64,000 nt of DNA, from NCBI RefSeq assembly GCF_000808575.1, contig NZ_JWLW01000002.1, positions 62,001-126,000 on the forward strand, in the 5' to 3' direction. Source of the DNA: Alteromonas marina (GTDB taxonomy: Bacteria > Pseudomonadota > Gammaproteobacteria > Enterobacterales > Alteromonadaceae). The translations under genes were made by a program, and so were the position numbers. Below the pieces are notes generated by a model, which saw only the letters and a program-made list of their open reading frames with translations, had not been told where the DNA came from and searched no databases. Below are positions 27,573 through 37,371 of this stretch, piece by piece (the stretch's first letter is position 1; each line of letters opens with the position of its first letter).

Positions 27573-28598
27573 CTAATTATGAACTGTGACCAGTTTATCA
27601 AATTCTGGCGATGCATACTCTTCAAATCCGTCTTCTGTGCGACGAATGAGGAATACAGCGAGTTGTTCTTGCTCAGCAACCGCTATCGCTTGTTCCCATC
27701 CCATTACATTGAACGCCGTAGCCAAACCATCTGACGTCATTGAAGAAGGATGAACAACAGTAACCGAAACCAGGTTATGTGAGATAGGTTTGCCCGTTGT
27801 GGGGTCGATTAAGTGCGAATAACGAACGCCGTCTTCTTCGTAATAGTTGCGGTAGTCACCCGATGTAGCAACCGCATTTTCCCCTATTGAGACAACTTTT
27901 TGAACAGCGCGTTCAGTGGTAACTGGCTTTTCAATGGCAATCAGCCACTCACTGCCGTCGCCGCGTTCCCCTTTCACGCGCATTTCACCGCCTATTTCTA
28001 CAAGGTAGTTTTCAATGCCATGCTTTTCAAGGATCTCTGCCACTTCATCGACGCCAAAGCCTTTAGCAATAGTCGACAAGTCGACATAAAGCATTGGGTG
28101 ACTTTTCTTTAATCCTGTAGGCGTGGTTGACAGCTTCTTATAACCCACATATTCGCGAATATCGTCGATGTCTGTCTGGCTTGGTACTTTTTCAGGGCGT
28201 TTAGTTGGGCCAAACCCCCACAAATTAACCAATGGGCCAACGGTAACATCAAGTACTCCGCCACTAAGGTTAGCCAAGCGTAATGCCTCATTTACCACGG
28301 TTAGGGTATCAGGCGACACAGCAAAGTTGTCGGTATAGCGATATTGATTAAACCTTGATAGTTCTGACGTTGGGTCGTAAGTAGACATCATCTTGTTTAC
28401 CTCAACAAGACGGGCGTCTATTTCAGCTTGTAAGCCTTCCACCGGCGCTTCTGCTACAAGATATTTTATATTGTAGGTTGTGCCCATTGTTTGCCCTTGA
28501 AGGTGCACTACAGGCGTTTTTTCGTCGCTACAGCTTGCGAGAAGTAGAATACCTACCGCAACAAAGGCGAGGAATATTCGAATAGCAAATCGAATCAC
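27573..28598 (-). CDS. apbE: FAD:protein FMN transferase ApbE
   Basis: A periplasmic lipoprotein flavin transferase that attaches FMN to Thr residues of NqrB and NqrC. The start is set at GTG 28598, with AAGGA seven bases upstream; this gives MIRFAIRIFLAFVAVGILLLASCSD, a signal with lipobox Cys. Family motifs include GQTMGTTYNIKY, DLSTIAKGFGVDEVA, YLVEIGGEMRVKG and SGDYRNYYEEDG...HLIDPTTGKP. The long start at 28625 would spoil the lipoprotein signal. It is separated from nqrF by a terminator, so it is transcribed on its own with nqrM. Confidence 0.94.
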   Translation of the reverse strand: MIRFAIRIFLAFVAVGILLLASCSDEKTPVVHLQGQTMGTTYNIKYLVAEAPVEGLQAEIDARLVEVNKMMSTYDPTSELSRFNQYRYTDNFAVSPDTLTVVNEALRLANLSGGVLDVTVGPLVNLWGFGPTKRPEKVPSQTDIDDIREYVGYKKLSTTPTGLKKSHPMLYVDLSTIAKGFGVDEVAEILEKHGIENYLVEIGGEMRVKGERGDGSEWLIAIEKPVTTERAVQKVVSIGENAVATSGDYRNYYEEDGVRYSHLIDPTTGKPISHNLVSVTVVHPSSMTSDGLATAFNVMGWEQAIAVAEQEQLAVFLIRRTEDGFEEYASPEFDKLVTVHN

Positions 28599-28667
28599 GA
28601 TGTTGTCCTTAGCTAATATGCACAAAACGAAACGGGTATTATGTGCATTATGCGTTTTGCTTCAACG

Positions 28668-28690
28668 AAAAAGGGGCTTACGCCCCTTTT
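28668..28690 (-). terminator. Intrinsic terminator of the nqr operon
   Basis: AAAAGGGGCGTAAGCCCC followed by five T residues on the minus strand, 29 bp after the nqrF stop. Confidence 0.88.
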
Positions 28691-28718
28691 AATATGCTTG
28701 AGTTTTTAAGCGAGTAGC

Positions 28719-29951
28719 TTAGCCACCGAAGTCATCTAGCATGATGTTTTCGTCCTCAACACCTAAATCTTTAAGCATGTTGATTACGGCCGCGTTCATC
28801 ATAGGTGGTCCACACATGTAGAACTCACAGTCTTCTGGTGCAGGGTGATCTTTCAAGTAGTTCTCAAGAAGTACTTGGTGAATGAACCCTGTGTAACCTT
28901 CCCAGTTGTCCTCTGGCTGAGGATCAGAAAGTGCTACGTGCCACTCAAAGTTATCGTTTTCTGCTGCTAGCTCGTCGAAGTCTTCTGTATAGAACATTTC
29001 ACGAAGTGAACGTGCACCGTACCAGAAGCTCATCTTACGCTTAGACTTAAGGCGACGAAGCTGATCGAAGATGTGTGAACGCATTGGGGCCATACCAGCA
29101 CCACCACCTACGAATACCATTTCGTTGTCAGTTTCTTTCGCGAAGAATTCACCGAATGGACCAGAGATAGTCGCTTTGTCACCTTCTTTCAGGCTCCAAA
29201 TATACGATGACATTTTACCCGCAGGTAGGCTTAGGTTATTAGGTGGCGGCGTAGCAATACGCACGTTCAACATAATAATGCCTTCTTCTTCTGGGTAGTT
29301 CGCCATTGAGTAAGCACGAATAGTCTCTTCGTCTACTTTAGACTCGATGTCGAAGAAGCCAAAACGCTCCCAGTCACCGCGGTATTCTTCAGGAATATCG
29401 AACTCTTTGTACTTAACGTGGTGCGCTGGCGCTTCAATCTGAATGTAGCCACCTGCACGGAAAGGTACGCTTTCACCGTTAGGAATTTTAAGCTTCAGTT
29501 CTTTGATGAAGGTTGCTTTGTTATCGTTAGAGATAACTTCACAATCCCACTTCTTAACACCAAATACCGACTCTTCTAGCTCGATTTCCATGTCTTGCTT
29601 AATAGCAACCTGACATGAAAGACGGCAGCCTTCGCGTGCTTCACCTTTTGTGATGTGGTCTAGTTCAGTTGGAAGGATTTCACCACCACCTGAGTGTACA
29701 TCTACACGACACTGGCCACATGAGCCACCGCCACCACACGCAGACGATACGAAGTAACCTGCGTCAGCTAGTGCACCAAGAAGTTTGCCACCCGGTGCAG
29801 TTTTGATTGCCTTATCTGGGTCACCATTGATAGTGATAGTAACATCACCACTTGGCACCAATTTAGACTTGGCAAACATGATAATAAATACCAACGCTAG
29901 AACGATGGCAATGAACATGCCTACGCCTAGATATATTTCTACATTATTCAT
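28719..29951 (-). CDS. nqrF: Na+-NQR subunit F
   Basis: The NADH-oxidising subunit of the sodium pump (410 aa), with one N-terminal helix ([15 protein letters not shown]). A 2Fe-2S ferredoxin domain follows with its Cys ligands in [14 protein letters not shown] and, further on, GCRLSCQV. After it come an FAD domain (RAYSMANYP) and an NADH domain ([23 protein letters not shown]). Electrons enter here and pass to FMN on NqrC. It is the last gene of the operon. Confidence 0.97.
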   Translation of the reverse strand: MNNVEIYLGVGMFIAIVLALVFIIMFAKSKLVPSGDVTITINGDPDKAIKTAPGGKLLGALADAGYFVSSACGGGGSCGQCRVDVHSGGGEILPTELDHITKGEAREGCRLSCQVAIKQDMEIELEESVFGVKKWDCEVISNDNKATFIKELKLKIPNGESVPFRAGGYIQIEAPAHHVKYKEFDIPEEYRGDWERFGFFDIESKVDEETIRAYSMANYPEEEGIIMLNVRIATPPPNNLSLPAGKMSSYIWSLKEGDKATISGPFGEFFAKETDNEMVFVGGGAGMAPMRSHIFDQLRRLKSKRKMSFWYGARSLREMFYTEDFDELAAENDNFEWHVALSDPQPEDNWEGYTGFIHQVLLENYLKDHPAPEDCEFYMCGPPMMNAAVINMLKDLGVEDENIMLDDFGG

Positions 29952-29971
29952 TTATATGCTCCCGAGCTCTA

Positions 29972-30580
29972 TTACAGCTGAATACCAGTGAATGACTGGA
30001 AGCCAAGTGCCATTAGGCCAGCGATCATGAATACAGAACCAAGACCACGAACACCATCAGGCATGTCAGCATACTTCAGCTTTTCACGCACTGCCGCTAG
30101 CAATACAATTGCTAGTGCCCAGCCCATACCACTACCTACGCCGTATACGATACTTTCAGTGAAGTTGTATTCACGCTGTACCGCGAACGCCACACCACCG
30201 AAGATTGCACAGTTAACGGTAATTAGCGGAAGGAAGATTCCTAATGCGTTGTAAAGCGCAGGGAAGAACTTGTCTAAGCTCATCTCTAGAATCTGTACCA
30301 ACGCCGCGATAACACCGATAAACGTTAGGAAGTTAAGGAAGCTTAGGTCAGCTTCTGGGAAACCTGCCCATGCTAGTGCGCCTGGAGCAAGAATGTTTAC
30401 ATAAATAACTTGGTTAACGGGTACAGAGATACCTAGTACCACGATAACTGCAACACCAAGACCCATAGCAGTTTTAACTTTCTTAGATACCGCTAGGAAT
30501 GTACACATACCCAAGAAAAGTGATAACGCCATGTTCTCAACGAAAATTGAGCGAACAAATAACGACAAATAATGTTCCAT
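29972..30580 (-). CDS. nqrE: Na+-NQR subunit E
   Basis: A six-helix inner-membrane subunit of 202 aa. Together with NqrD it houses an iron centre held by Cys residues in the membrane (here in [12 protein letters not shown] and [13 protein letters not shown]). The spacer to nqrF is 20 bp and to nqrD 3 bp. Confidence 0.96.
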   Translation of the reverse strand: MEHYLSLFVRSIFVENMALSLFLGMCTFLAVSKKVKTAMGLGVAVIVVLGISVPVNQVIYVNILAPGALAWAGFPEADLSFLNFLTFIGVIAALVQILEMSLDKFFPALYNALGIFLPLITVNCAIFGGVAFAVQREYNFTESIVYGVGSGMGWALAIVLLAAVREKLKYADMPDGVRGLGSVFMIAGLMALGFQSFTGIQL

Positions 30581-30583
30581 GAC

Positions 30584-31216
30584 TTACTCCTTAGGCTCTA
30601 CTTGCTCTGGACGGATAGTACGGATAAACCAAATCATACCGCCGATTAAGAAGAATGAGCTGAATGGTAGGATTAACAAACCGTTACCCTGATACCAGCC
30701 ACCGTTTTGAACCAGTGGAAGGATTTCGAAACCTAAAATAGTACCGAAACCAAATAGCTCTTTAATTGTACCAATAACAATTAGAATGAAAGAGTAACCC
30801 AAGCCGTTACCAATACCATCAAGGAAGCTCATCAGAGGTGGGCTCTTCATGGCGTAAGCTTCAGCACGACCCATTACGATACAGTTAGTAATAATCAGAC
30901 CAACGAATACCGACAGCTGCTTCGATATTTCATACGAATACGCTTTCAGAATTTGGTCAACAACGATTACCAACGATGCAATGATGGTCATCTGGATAAT
31001 AATTCGAACGCTAGATGGGATCTGGTTACGAATTAGTGAAATAAACAAGTTTGAGAACGCTACAACGCTTGTAAGCGCAAGCGACATTACCAATGCTGTT
31101 TCCAGCTTAGTAGTAATTGCCAGTGCTGAACAGATACCCAATACCTGTAGGGCGATCGGGTTGTTGTCCAGGATTGGCCCAAAGAGGGCCTTTTTCATTT
31201 CTTTAGTATCTGCCAT
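30584..31216 (-). CDS. nqrD: Na+-NQR subunit D
   Basis: A six-helix membrane subunit of 210 aa, homologous to NqrE in inverted topology. The start [32 protein letters not shown] is typical, with Cys ligands in LGICSAL and [15 protein letters not shown]. It forms part of the sodium path. Confidence 0.96.
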   Translation of the reverse strand: MADTKEMKKALFGPILDNNPIALQVLGICSALAITTKLETALVMSLALTSVVAFSNLFISLIRNQIPSSVRIIIQMTIIASLVIVVDQILKAYSYEISKQLSVFVGLIITNCIVMGRAEAYAMKSPPLMSFLDGIGNGLGYSFILIVIGTIKELFGFGTILGFEILPLVQNGGWYQGNGLLILPFSSFFLIGGMIWFIRTIRPEQVEPKE

Positions 31217-31226
31217 GAGACTTCCC

Positions 31227-31991
31227 TTATGAACGCCATGCTTGGTTCTTCAGGAACTGGCCGAAGCCTTGCTCGCCTACCCAGTAACGAATAGTGTTTT
31301 CAACACCGTTGCTGGTTAGGGTTGCACCTGAAAGCGCATCGATAGTGTGAGGATTGCTAGGGTTAGCATTTTTCACTACGCGAATAGCAACTTCGCCATT
31401 TTCGTAAAGCTCTTTGCCGTCCCATTTGTCCTGCCAAGCAGGGTTTTGCACTTCACCACCTAGTCCTGGCGTTTCTTTTTGCTGATAGTAAATAAGCTCG
31501 CGAACCGTTTGGCCGTCTGCGTCTACCGCTAAGAAACCGTACATAAGATCCCAAAGGCCGCTGCCGTGCACAGGAAGGATGATACGAGATACATCACCTG
31601 CGTCGTCGCGAACTAAGTAAACACTTGCCACGTTAGGGCGGCGTTGAAAACCAACATTGCTGTTAGTTACCTTAGTGCTGTACTCAGTTTCTTTGGCTGC
31701 TTTATACATATCGTAATCTGGCTTAGGCGCTTCTACGAAAGTACCTTCGTCAAGATTTACATAACGCTGCTCTACTCGCTCGCTGTACGTGCTTTCAATT
31801 GCGCTATTGCTCATGCCCATTTCATAAAGGCCTGCAGCATTAAGAATGTTGCTCTTTTTATCTAGAGCTGCGTTTGTTTGTTGTAGAGAGCGAAGGCCAA
31901 CAGCCGCGCCAGAAACAACAATTGAACAAACTAAACATACGGCAACAACAATACCTACCGTTTTGCCTAAAGATTCTTTCTTAGCCGACAC
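31227..31991 (-). CDS. nqrC: Na+-NQR subunit C
   Basis: A 254-residue subunit with one N-terminal helix and a periplasmic FMN domain. The covalent FMN site is the Thr in [13 protein letters not shown] (SGAT motif, about residue 226), filled by ApbE. The start is GTG 31991, with GGAGGG six bases before it, inside the end of nqrB (11-bp overlap). Confidence 0.95.
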   Translation of the reverse strand: MSAKKESLGKTVGIVVAVCLVCSIVVSGAAVGLRSLQQTNAALDKKSNILNAAGLYEMGMSNSAIESTYSERVEQRYVNLDEGTFVEAPKPDYDMYKAAKETEYSTKVTNSNVGFQRRPNVASVYLVRDDAGDVSRIILPVHGSGLWDLMYGFLAVDADGQTVRELIYYQQKETPGLGGEVQNPAWQDKWDGKELYENGEVAIRVVKNANPSNPHTIDALSGATLTSNGVENTIRYWVGEQGFGQFLKNQAWRS

Positions 31992-33183
31992 GTGCTACCC
32001 TCCGCTTGATATTGCTTTGTGCGACGAAATAGTCGAACAGTGGCGCCCACAAGTTAGCAAATAGAATTGCTAGCATTACACCTTCAGGGAAGGCTGGGTT
32101 TAGGACGCGGATTAGTACCGTCATGAAACCAATGAAGATACCGTAAGCCCACTTACCTTGGTTTGTGAACGACGCAGAAACTGGGTCTGTCGCCATAAAG
32201 AACATACCAAAAGCAAGACCACCAACAACAAAGTGCCAATGAGCAGGCATTGCAAACATAGGGTTAGTATCGCTGCCGATTAGGTTTAGCAAAGTTGCGA
32301 AGAACGCCACACCAACTGCTACACCAGCAACAATGCGCCAGCTTGCTATACGCATGTACATGATGAACAAGCCACCAAGAATAATAGCAAGGGTGGACAC
32401 CTCACCCGCTGAACCTGAAATAGTACCGATGAAGCTGTTCATCCACTGATCCATGTTCGCGTAATCAAGGTTGCCAGAAGCCGCTTGGCTTAGAGACGTT
32501 GCACCAGAATAGCCATCTGCCGCTACCCATACTTGGTCACCTGAAATTTGTGCAGGATACGCAAAGTAAAGGAATGCACGACCAGACAATGCTGGGTTAA
32601 GGAAGTTACGACCTGTACCACCGAATACTTCTTTAGCAATTACAACACCGAAGGTAATACCTAGTGCAACTTGCCATAGAGGAATAGTAGCTGGAAGTGT
32701 TAGTGCAAACAGTACCGATGTAACGAAGAAACCTTCGTTAACTTCGTGCTTGCGCACAGACGCGAACAATACTTCCCAGAAACCACCTACCGCGAACGTA
32801 ACCGCGTAGATTGGCAGCCAGAAACATGCGCCATAGAAGAATAGACCTAGTGTACCCGCATTTGCCAAGTCACCGCCAAGGGCAGCGAATAGGCCTGCTT
32901 GCCACGTATCAGGTAGTGTTCCTGCGCCAGCAGCAATAGCTTCTTGCGCTTGGAAACCAATGTTATACATACCAAAGAACATAGCTGGGAATGTTGCCAT
33001 CCATACCATGATCATGATGCGCTTAAGGTCAATGCTGTCACGCACGTGCGTGTTAGCTTTGTTTACTTTACCTGGGGTGTAGAAAATGGTCGCCGCAGCT
33101 TCGTAAAGCGCATACCACTTTTCATGCTTACCACCTGGTTCGAAGTTTGGTTCGATTTTTTCTAAATACGCTTTTAAACCCAT
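31981..33183 (-). CDS. nqrB: Na+-NQR subunit B
   Basis: The main membrane subunit (400 aa, about ten helices), binding covalent FMN and riboflavin and forming the sodium channel and quinone site. The FMN-bearing Thr is in [11 protein letters not shown] (about residue 223). [20 protein letters not shown] and AAAGAG-like helix-1 glycine patches also fit the family. It begins 3 bp after nqrA. Confidence 0.96.
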   Translation of the reverse strand: MGLKAYLEKIEPNFEPGGKHEKWYALYEAAATIFYTPGKVNKANTHVRDSIDLKRIMIMVWMATFPAMFFGMYNIGFQAQEAIAAGAGTLPDTWQAGLFAALGGDLANAGTLGLFFYGACFWLPIYAVTFAVGGFWEVLFASVRKHEVNEGFFVTSVLFALTLPATIPLWQVALGITFGVVIAKEVFGGTGRNFLNPALSGRAFLYFAYPAQISGDQVWVAADGYSGATSLSQAASGNLDYANMDQWMNSFIGTISGSAGEVSTLAIILGGLFIMYMRIASWRIVAGVAVGVAFFATLLNLIGSDTNPMFAMPAHWHFVVGGLAFGMFFMATDPVSASFTNQGKWAYGIFIGFMTVLIRVLNPAFPEGVMLAILFANLWAPLFDYFVAQSNIKRRVARVG

Positions 33184-33186
33184 GAC

Positions 33187-34527
33187 TTAACCCTCTTTCT
33201 CTATCGTGGTCAAACAGTCGCGTAAGATAGGAGCGTAGTTGTATTTGCCAGGGCATACATAAGTACACAATGCCAAATCTTCTTCGTCCAGCTCTAAGCA
33301 ACCCAACGTCTGAGCACCGTCAGTATCACCAGAAATCAGGTCCCTAAGCAGAAGCGTAGGAATGATATCTAGGGGCATAACGCGTTCGTAATTACCAATT
33401 GGAACCATAGAACGTTCAGAACCATTGGTAGTTGTTGTCATATCAAATTTCTTGCTGCCACTTAGGTGACCTAAGTAAGCACGAGTCACTGAGTGCTTAT
33501 CTGAACCTGGAGTGATCCAGCCAAATAGCTTTTTCTCGCGACCTTCTTTTAGTAGTGAAACTTGGGTGTGGAAACGGCCAAGGAAACCGTGAACGCCCAT
33601 CGCTGTCGTACCGTTAAGTACAGAACCAGAGATAACACGTACTTCACCGTCTACTTGCTCGTTAGCAGTAAGCTCGGTCAAGTCTGCGCCAATTACAGTG
33701 CGCACTAGGCGTGGGTTGGTTGCAGCAGGACCTGCAAGTGAAATAACACGACGGTTATCTAGCTCGCCAGAGGTCAGCAACGCACCAATAGCCATTACGT
33801 CTTGGTAGTTGATGTGCCAAACCGTTTTGTTCATGCCAGCAGAATCAAGGAAGTGGATGTGAGTACCCGGTAGGCCCGCAGGGTGAGGACCGCCAAATTC
33901 TTCAACATCAACTGCCGCATCGCCAGTAGCAACAGAAGCACCTGCCGCTTTACAAACGTAAGTCTTGCCACCGCTCAATTGCGTTATTGCTTTAAGACCA
34001 TTTACGAAATCGTCTTGGCGCTCAGCAATAATCACTGCAGGATCTGCTGCTAGTGGATTGGTATCCATTGCTGTAACGAAAATTGAACTTGGAACAGAGT
34101 CTAGCTTAGGAGATTTGCTAAATGGACGTGTACGGAACGCTGTCCACATGCCTGACTCTACAAGGATTGACTGAAGCTGCTCGCGTGTTGCGCTCGCGAT
34201 CTGGTCAGCTGCAATTTTATCAAATGTCACAGCATCGCTGCCGTTCACTTTGATAACTACAGACTGAAGAACACGTTTTGCACCACGGTTAACCTCTACC
34301 ACTTCACCCGCTGCTGGGGCAGTGAATTTAACGCCAGGATTCTTTTTATCTTCAAAAAGAACCTGACCTTTCTTCACTACATCGCCAACTTGGACGTGCA
34401 TGGTAGGGCGCATACCCACATATTCTTCTCCCAGAATGGCAACGCGCGTTGCAGCAGATGCATCAGCAATCTCCTGCTTTGGCGCTCCCTCAATTGGGAG
34501 GTCGAGACCTTTCTTGATTTTTATCAT
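33187..34527 (-). CDS. nqrA: Na+-NQR subunit A
   Basis: The cytoplasmic subunit of 446 aa that shapes the ubiquinone site. The start is set at ATG 34527, giving [16 protein letters not shown], the conserved NqrA N terminus; an upstream open frame to 34605 is not conserved. Also seen are [17 protein letters not shown] and [12 protein letters not shown] near the end. It is the first gene of nqrABCDEF. Confidence 0.96.
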   Translation of the reverse strand: MIKIKKGLDLPIEGAPKQEIADASAATRVAILGEEYVGMRPTMHVQVGDVVKKGQVLFEDKKNPGVKFTAPAAGEVVEVNRGAKRVLQSVVIKVNGSDAVTFDKIAADQIASATREQLQSILVESGMWTAFRTRPFSKSPKLDSVPSSIFVTAMDTNPLAADPAVIIAERQDDFVNGLKAITQLSGGKTYVCKAAGASVATGDAAVDVEEFGGPHPAGLPGTHIHFLDSAGMNKTVWHINYQDVMAIGALLTSGELDNRRVISLAGPAATNPRLVRTVIGADLTELTANEQVDGEVRVISGSVLNGTTAMGVHGFLGRFHTQVSLLKEGREKKLFGWITPGSDKHSVTRAYLGHLSGSKKFDMTTTTNGSERSMVPIGNYERVMPLDIIPTLLLRDLISGDTDGAQTLGCLELDEEDLALCTYVCPGKYNYAPILRDCLTTIEKEG

Positions 34528-35039
34528 ATGTAATCGCACTACTCTAATAGAAATACCCTTTTGCATGACCGCAGAAAACCTGCCTGTCAGCATGCAAAAG
34601 CGCACTATTAACAGGTGTAGAACACCTTTTCGTTGTTGATTGATGGAACTTGCTGCAATTGCTACGGTCAGCCTGTTATGAAGCCGTAACGCATAATTCC
34701 TTTTTGCGGACGCTTACTCGCCCTTTCTTTATAGACCACCAGCAGAAATTCACACTTATTATTATTGTTGTGTTGCTGCAATCGCCACTGCCGTTTTGGT
34801 AGAGGCAGAAAAGACCCCTACTTAATTTCGGGATTTTAGCATTAACCCATACGTTTGTGCCACGCTATTTCAAGATAAAGGCAAATTTTTCTACAATTTA
34901 ATGTAAACCTTTGGTCTTATTCATTTACATTTTGCGAATCCATACGCCGTATCAACTTGTAATCAGGTACAAAAAAGCCGTCAAATCAGACGGCTTTTGC
35001 GCATATAAGCATTAGGTTAATTAATGGTAAGTTTAGGTT
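34528..35039. promoter_or_regulatory. nqr upstream region and fabV downstream spacer
   Basis: A 512-bp spacer without a convincing gene. The right-hand part carries the fabV terminator and the left-hand part must hold the nqrA promoter, which I could not place exactly. The middle is AT-rich with no clear repeats. Confidence 0.5.
34973..34998 (-). terminator. Intrinsic terminator of fabV
   Basis: AAAAGCCGTC pairs with GACGGCTTTT across six bases. On the minus strand six T residues follow. It lies 42 bp after the fabV stop. Confidence 0.88.
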
Positions 35040-36218
35040 TTACCAATTAACCATTGGGTCAACTTCACTGTCGTAATCAACGCTTGAAATGTCGAAACCG
35101 AACAGTTTTAAGAACTCATGGTTGTAACCTTTGTAGTCACTTAAGTCATGAAAGTTCTCTTGTGTCACTTGATCCCAAAGCGCCTTAATTTTTGCCTGTG
35201 TTGCATCGTTAGTCTCTTTTCCATCCATGCGATAGCGATTTGCTTCATCTAACGTTGGTGTATTGCCGAACAGGCACTGTGTGAACAAGCCGTGAATCTG
35301 CTCAATGCACCCTTCGTGGGTGCCTTCCTCTTTCATCACTTTGTAAATAAGTGAAATATACAGAGGCATTACAGGAATGGCTGAGCTTGCCTGCGTTACT
35401 AGTGCTTTCAACGAGCTCACATTGGCTTGCACAAGCAAATCACTGTTTTTACCAATAATGGCTGCGGCAGCGCGATCTAGGTCTTCTTTCGCTTTACCAA
35501 TCGTCGCCTGACCATAAATAGGCCATGTTAGTTCTTTACCGATATAGGTATATGCGGTAGTTTTACAGCCCTCAGCAAGCACATCGGCTTCACGCAAAAA
35601 GTCCATCCAGCGTTCCCAATCTTCACCGCCCATCACTTTGATGGTGTTAAGGATTTCTTCGTCGTTGGCTGGCTCTAGCGATACTTCATGCACTTTGTCT
35701 TTATCAGTATCGTAGGTTTTCGTAGTGTACGCCTGCCCTACAGGCTTAAGCGTAGATTTATACGTCACGCCTGTTTCTGGGTCGGTTCTACGCGGGGATG
35801 CAAGGCTATAAATAACCAAATCAACCTTGCCCATTTCAGCTTTGATTTTTTCGATGGTTTCATTTTTGATTTCATCAGAAAACGCATCGCCATTAATAGT
35901 TTCTGCATACAAGCCTTTTGCTTTGGCTTTTTCGTGGAATGCAGCGGTGTTGTACCAACCGGCAGTACCCGTTTTGCGTTCCGTTGGTGCTTTTTCAAAA
36001 CACACACCCAGCGTTTTAGCGCCATAGCCGAACGCAGAAGTAATGCGTGATGCTAAGCCGTATCCCGTTGAGCTACCAATTACCAAAACATTTTTTGGGC
36101 CTTCGCCTAAGTCGCCTTTTGCTTCTACATAAGCAATTTGTTCGTCAACCGCCGTTGCACAGCCAACAGGGTGCGCGTTTGTACAAATGAAGCCTCTCAC
36201 TTTAGGCTTGATAACCAT
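35040..36218 (-). CDS. fabV: Enoyl-ACP/CoA reductase FabV
   Basis: An NADH-dependent trans-2-enoyl reductase (392 aa) of the short-chain dehydrogenase superfamily, completing the fatty-acid elongation cycle and naturally tolerant of triclosan. The conserved opening MVIKPKVRGFICTNAHPVGC is present, followed by the cofactor loop VIGSSTGYGLASRI. The active site Tyr-x8-Lys is in WPIYGQATIGKAKED. It is transcribed alone, between terminators. Confidence 0.96.
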   Translation of the reverse strand: MVIKPKVRGFICTNAHPVGCATAVDEQIAYVEAKGDLGEGPKNVLVIGSSTGYGLASRITSAFGYGAKTLGVCFEKAPTERKTGTAGWYNTAAFHEKAKAKGLYAETINGDAFSDEIKNETIEKIKAEMGKVDLVIYSLASPRRTDPETGVTYKSTLKPVGQAYTTKTYDTDKDKVHEVSLEPANDEEILNTIKVMGGEDWERWMDFLREADVLAEGCKTTAYTYIGKELTWPIYGQATIGKAKEDLDRAAAAIIGKNSDLLVQANVSSLKALVTQASSAIPVMPLYISLIYKVMKEEGTHEGCIEQIHGLFTQCLFGNTPTLDEANRYRMDGKETNDATQAKIKALWDQVTQENFHDLSDYKGYNHEFLKLFGFDISSVDYDSEVDPMVNW

Positions 36219-36480
36219 AATAATTTTCCTTATTTGAGCGTGGGGCTATTGTAATGCCGAAGCCACTGATAACAACTCGGAGCAGATGAAACCTAGCATA
36301 TCGCAAACGCAAGGCGACACCAATGAAACAACGTGCCAAATTTAGTTTTACTATGTATTTACGAGAAAAGAGAGAGAAGAAAACAGATAGGAGAAAGAAA
36401 CATTAGGCCATATCGCTAAATTTAACGAAGTGCGGGCTAGTTTTTAAAACGTTATGAACTATGAATAAGAAAAGATGGAA
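36219..36480. promoter_or_regulatory. Spacer between fklB terminator and fabV
   Basis: About 260 bp of AT-rich, purine-rich sequence with no gene or clear repeat; it must contain the fabV promoter. Confidence 0.4.
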
Positions 36481-36508
36481 CACAGGTGTACAGAACTGCA
36501 CACCTGTG
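36481..36508 (-). terminator. Hairpin after fklB
   Basis: CACAGGTGT at 36481-36489 pairs with ACACCTGTG at 36500-36508. On the minus strand TTCC and a short T-run follow. It begins 9 bp after the fklB stop. Confidence 0.65.
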
Positions 36509-36517
36509 AACAACACA

Positions 36518-37138
36518 TTAACCTAGAACGTCTAGAAGCTCTACGTCAAAGATAAGCGTGCTGTATGGTGCAATAGCTGCGCCCGCACCTTGCTCACCGT
36601 AAGCAAGATCATGTGGCACGTATAAACGGTACTTAGCACCTACTTTCATAAGTTGAAGTGCTTCAGTCCAACCTTTAATAACGCCGCCTACTGGGAATTC
36701 AGCTGGCTGGCCGCGCTCGTAAGAGCTGTCAAAAGTGGTACCGTTGATAAGTGTACCGTGGTAGTGAACACGTACAGTGCTAGCCGCAACTGGCGTTTCA
36801 CCGTCACCTTCAGTGATAACTTCGTACTGAAGACCAGATTCAGTAACGGTTACTTCGTCACGCTTCGCATTTTCTTCAAGGTACTTTGTGCCTTCTTCAA
36901 TAACCGCTTTGCTCGCTTCTTCTTTAGCCGCTTGCATACGCTTGTGAATTTCGCCAAACGCATCACGTAGTGTGTCGTTATCAACCTGAGGCGCTTGACC
37001 TGCGAAGGCGTCTTTTAGGCCAGCTACAACAGCGTCAATCGCTAGTCCGTCAAACGGATTTGATTGTAATTGTTGACCCATTTGAAAACCAATGCCGTAA
37101 CTTGCTTGGGTTTCTACTGTATTGAATGTATCAGTCAC
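36518..37138 (-). CDS. fklB: FKBP-type peptidyl-prolyl isomerase FklB
   Basis: A 206-aa prolyl cis-trans isomerase. The N-terminal dimerisation helices contain ASYGIGFQMGQQL. The FKBP domain follows at about 100-206: VRVHYHGTLINGTTFDSSYERGQPAEFPVGGVIKGW is split here as VHYHGTLINGTTFDSSY and FPVGGVIKGWTEAL, then YGEQGAGAAIAPYSTLIFDVEL. GTG 37138 is chosen because CAGGAG lies five bases before it and the product then begins TDTFNTVETQ as in Escherichia coli FklB. There is no export signal. Confidence 0.93.
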   Translation of the reverse strand: MTDTFNTVETQASYGIGFQMGQQLQSNPFDGLAIDAVVAGLKDAFAGQAPQVDNDTLRDAFGEIHKRMQAAKEEASKAVIEEGTKYLEENAKRDEVTVTESGLQYEVITEGDGETPVAASTVRVHYHGTLINGTTFDSSYERGQPAEFPVGGVIKGWTEALQLMKVGAKYRLYVPHDLAYGEQGAGAAIAPYSTLIFDVELLDVLG

Positions 37139-37371
37139 AAGAACTCCTGAAATTAAATTACAAATGCAGTACAAATTTCAAACAAAACGCATGTCGCGAG
37201 AATGTTTCTGCATTTTCCGGTGCAAGAGTGTATCACACCACAAAATATCTTGCTTTGAGCAATGTTAACTGGGGTGCAAAAGTATCAAAATGTTGTAAAT
37301 TATAACCGAAAGTGGTTAGACAAGTCGCAAAGGACACAGTATGGTTAAGGCCATATATTTAGGAGGATAGC

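Noticed and set aside
37200..37371. Possible leader peptide or riboswitch before ppc
   Set aside because: No conserved structure or short frame with a ribosome site was seen; an ordinary promoter is enough.
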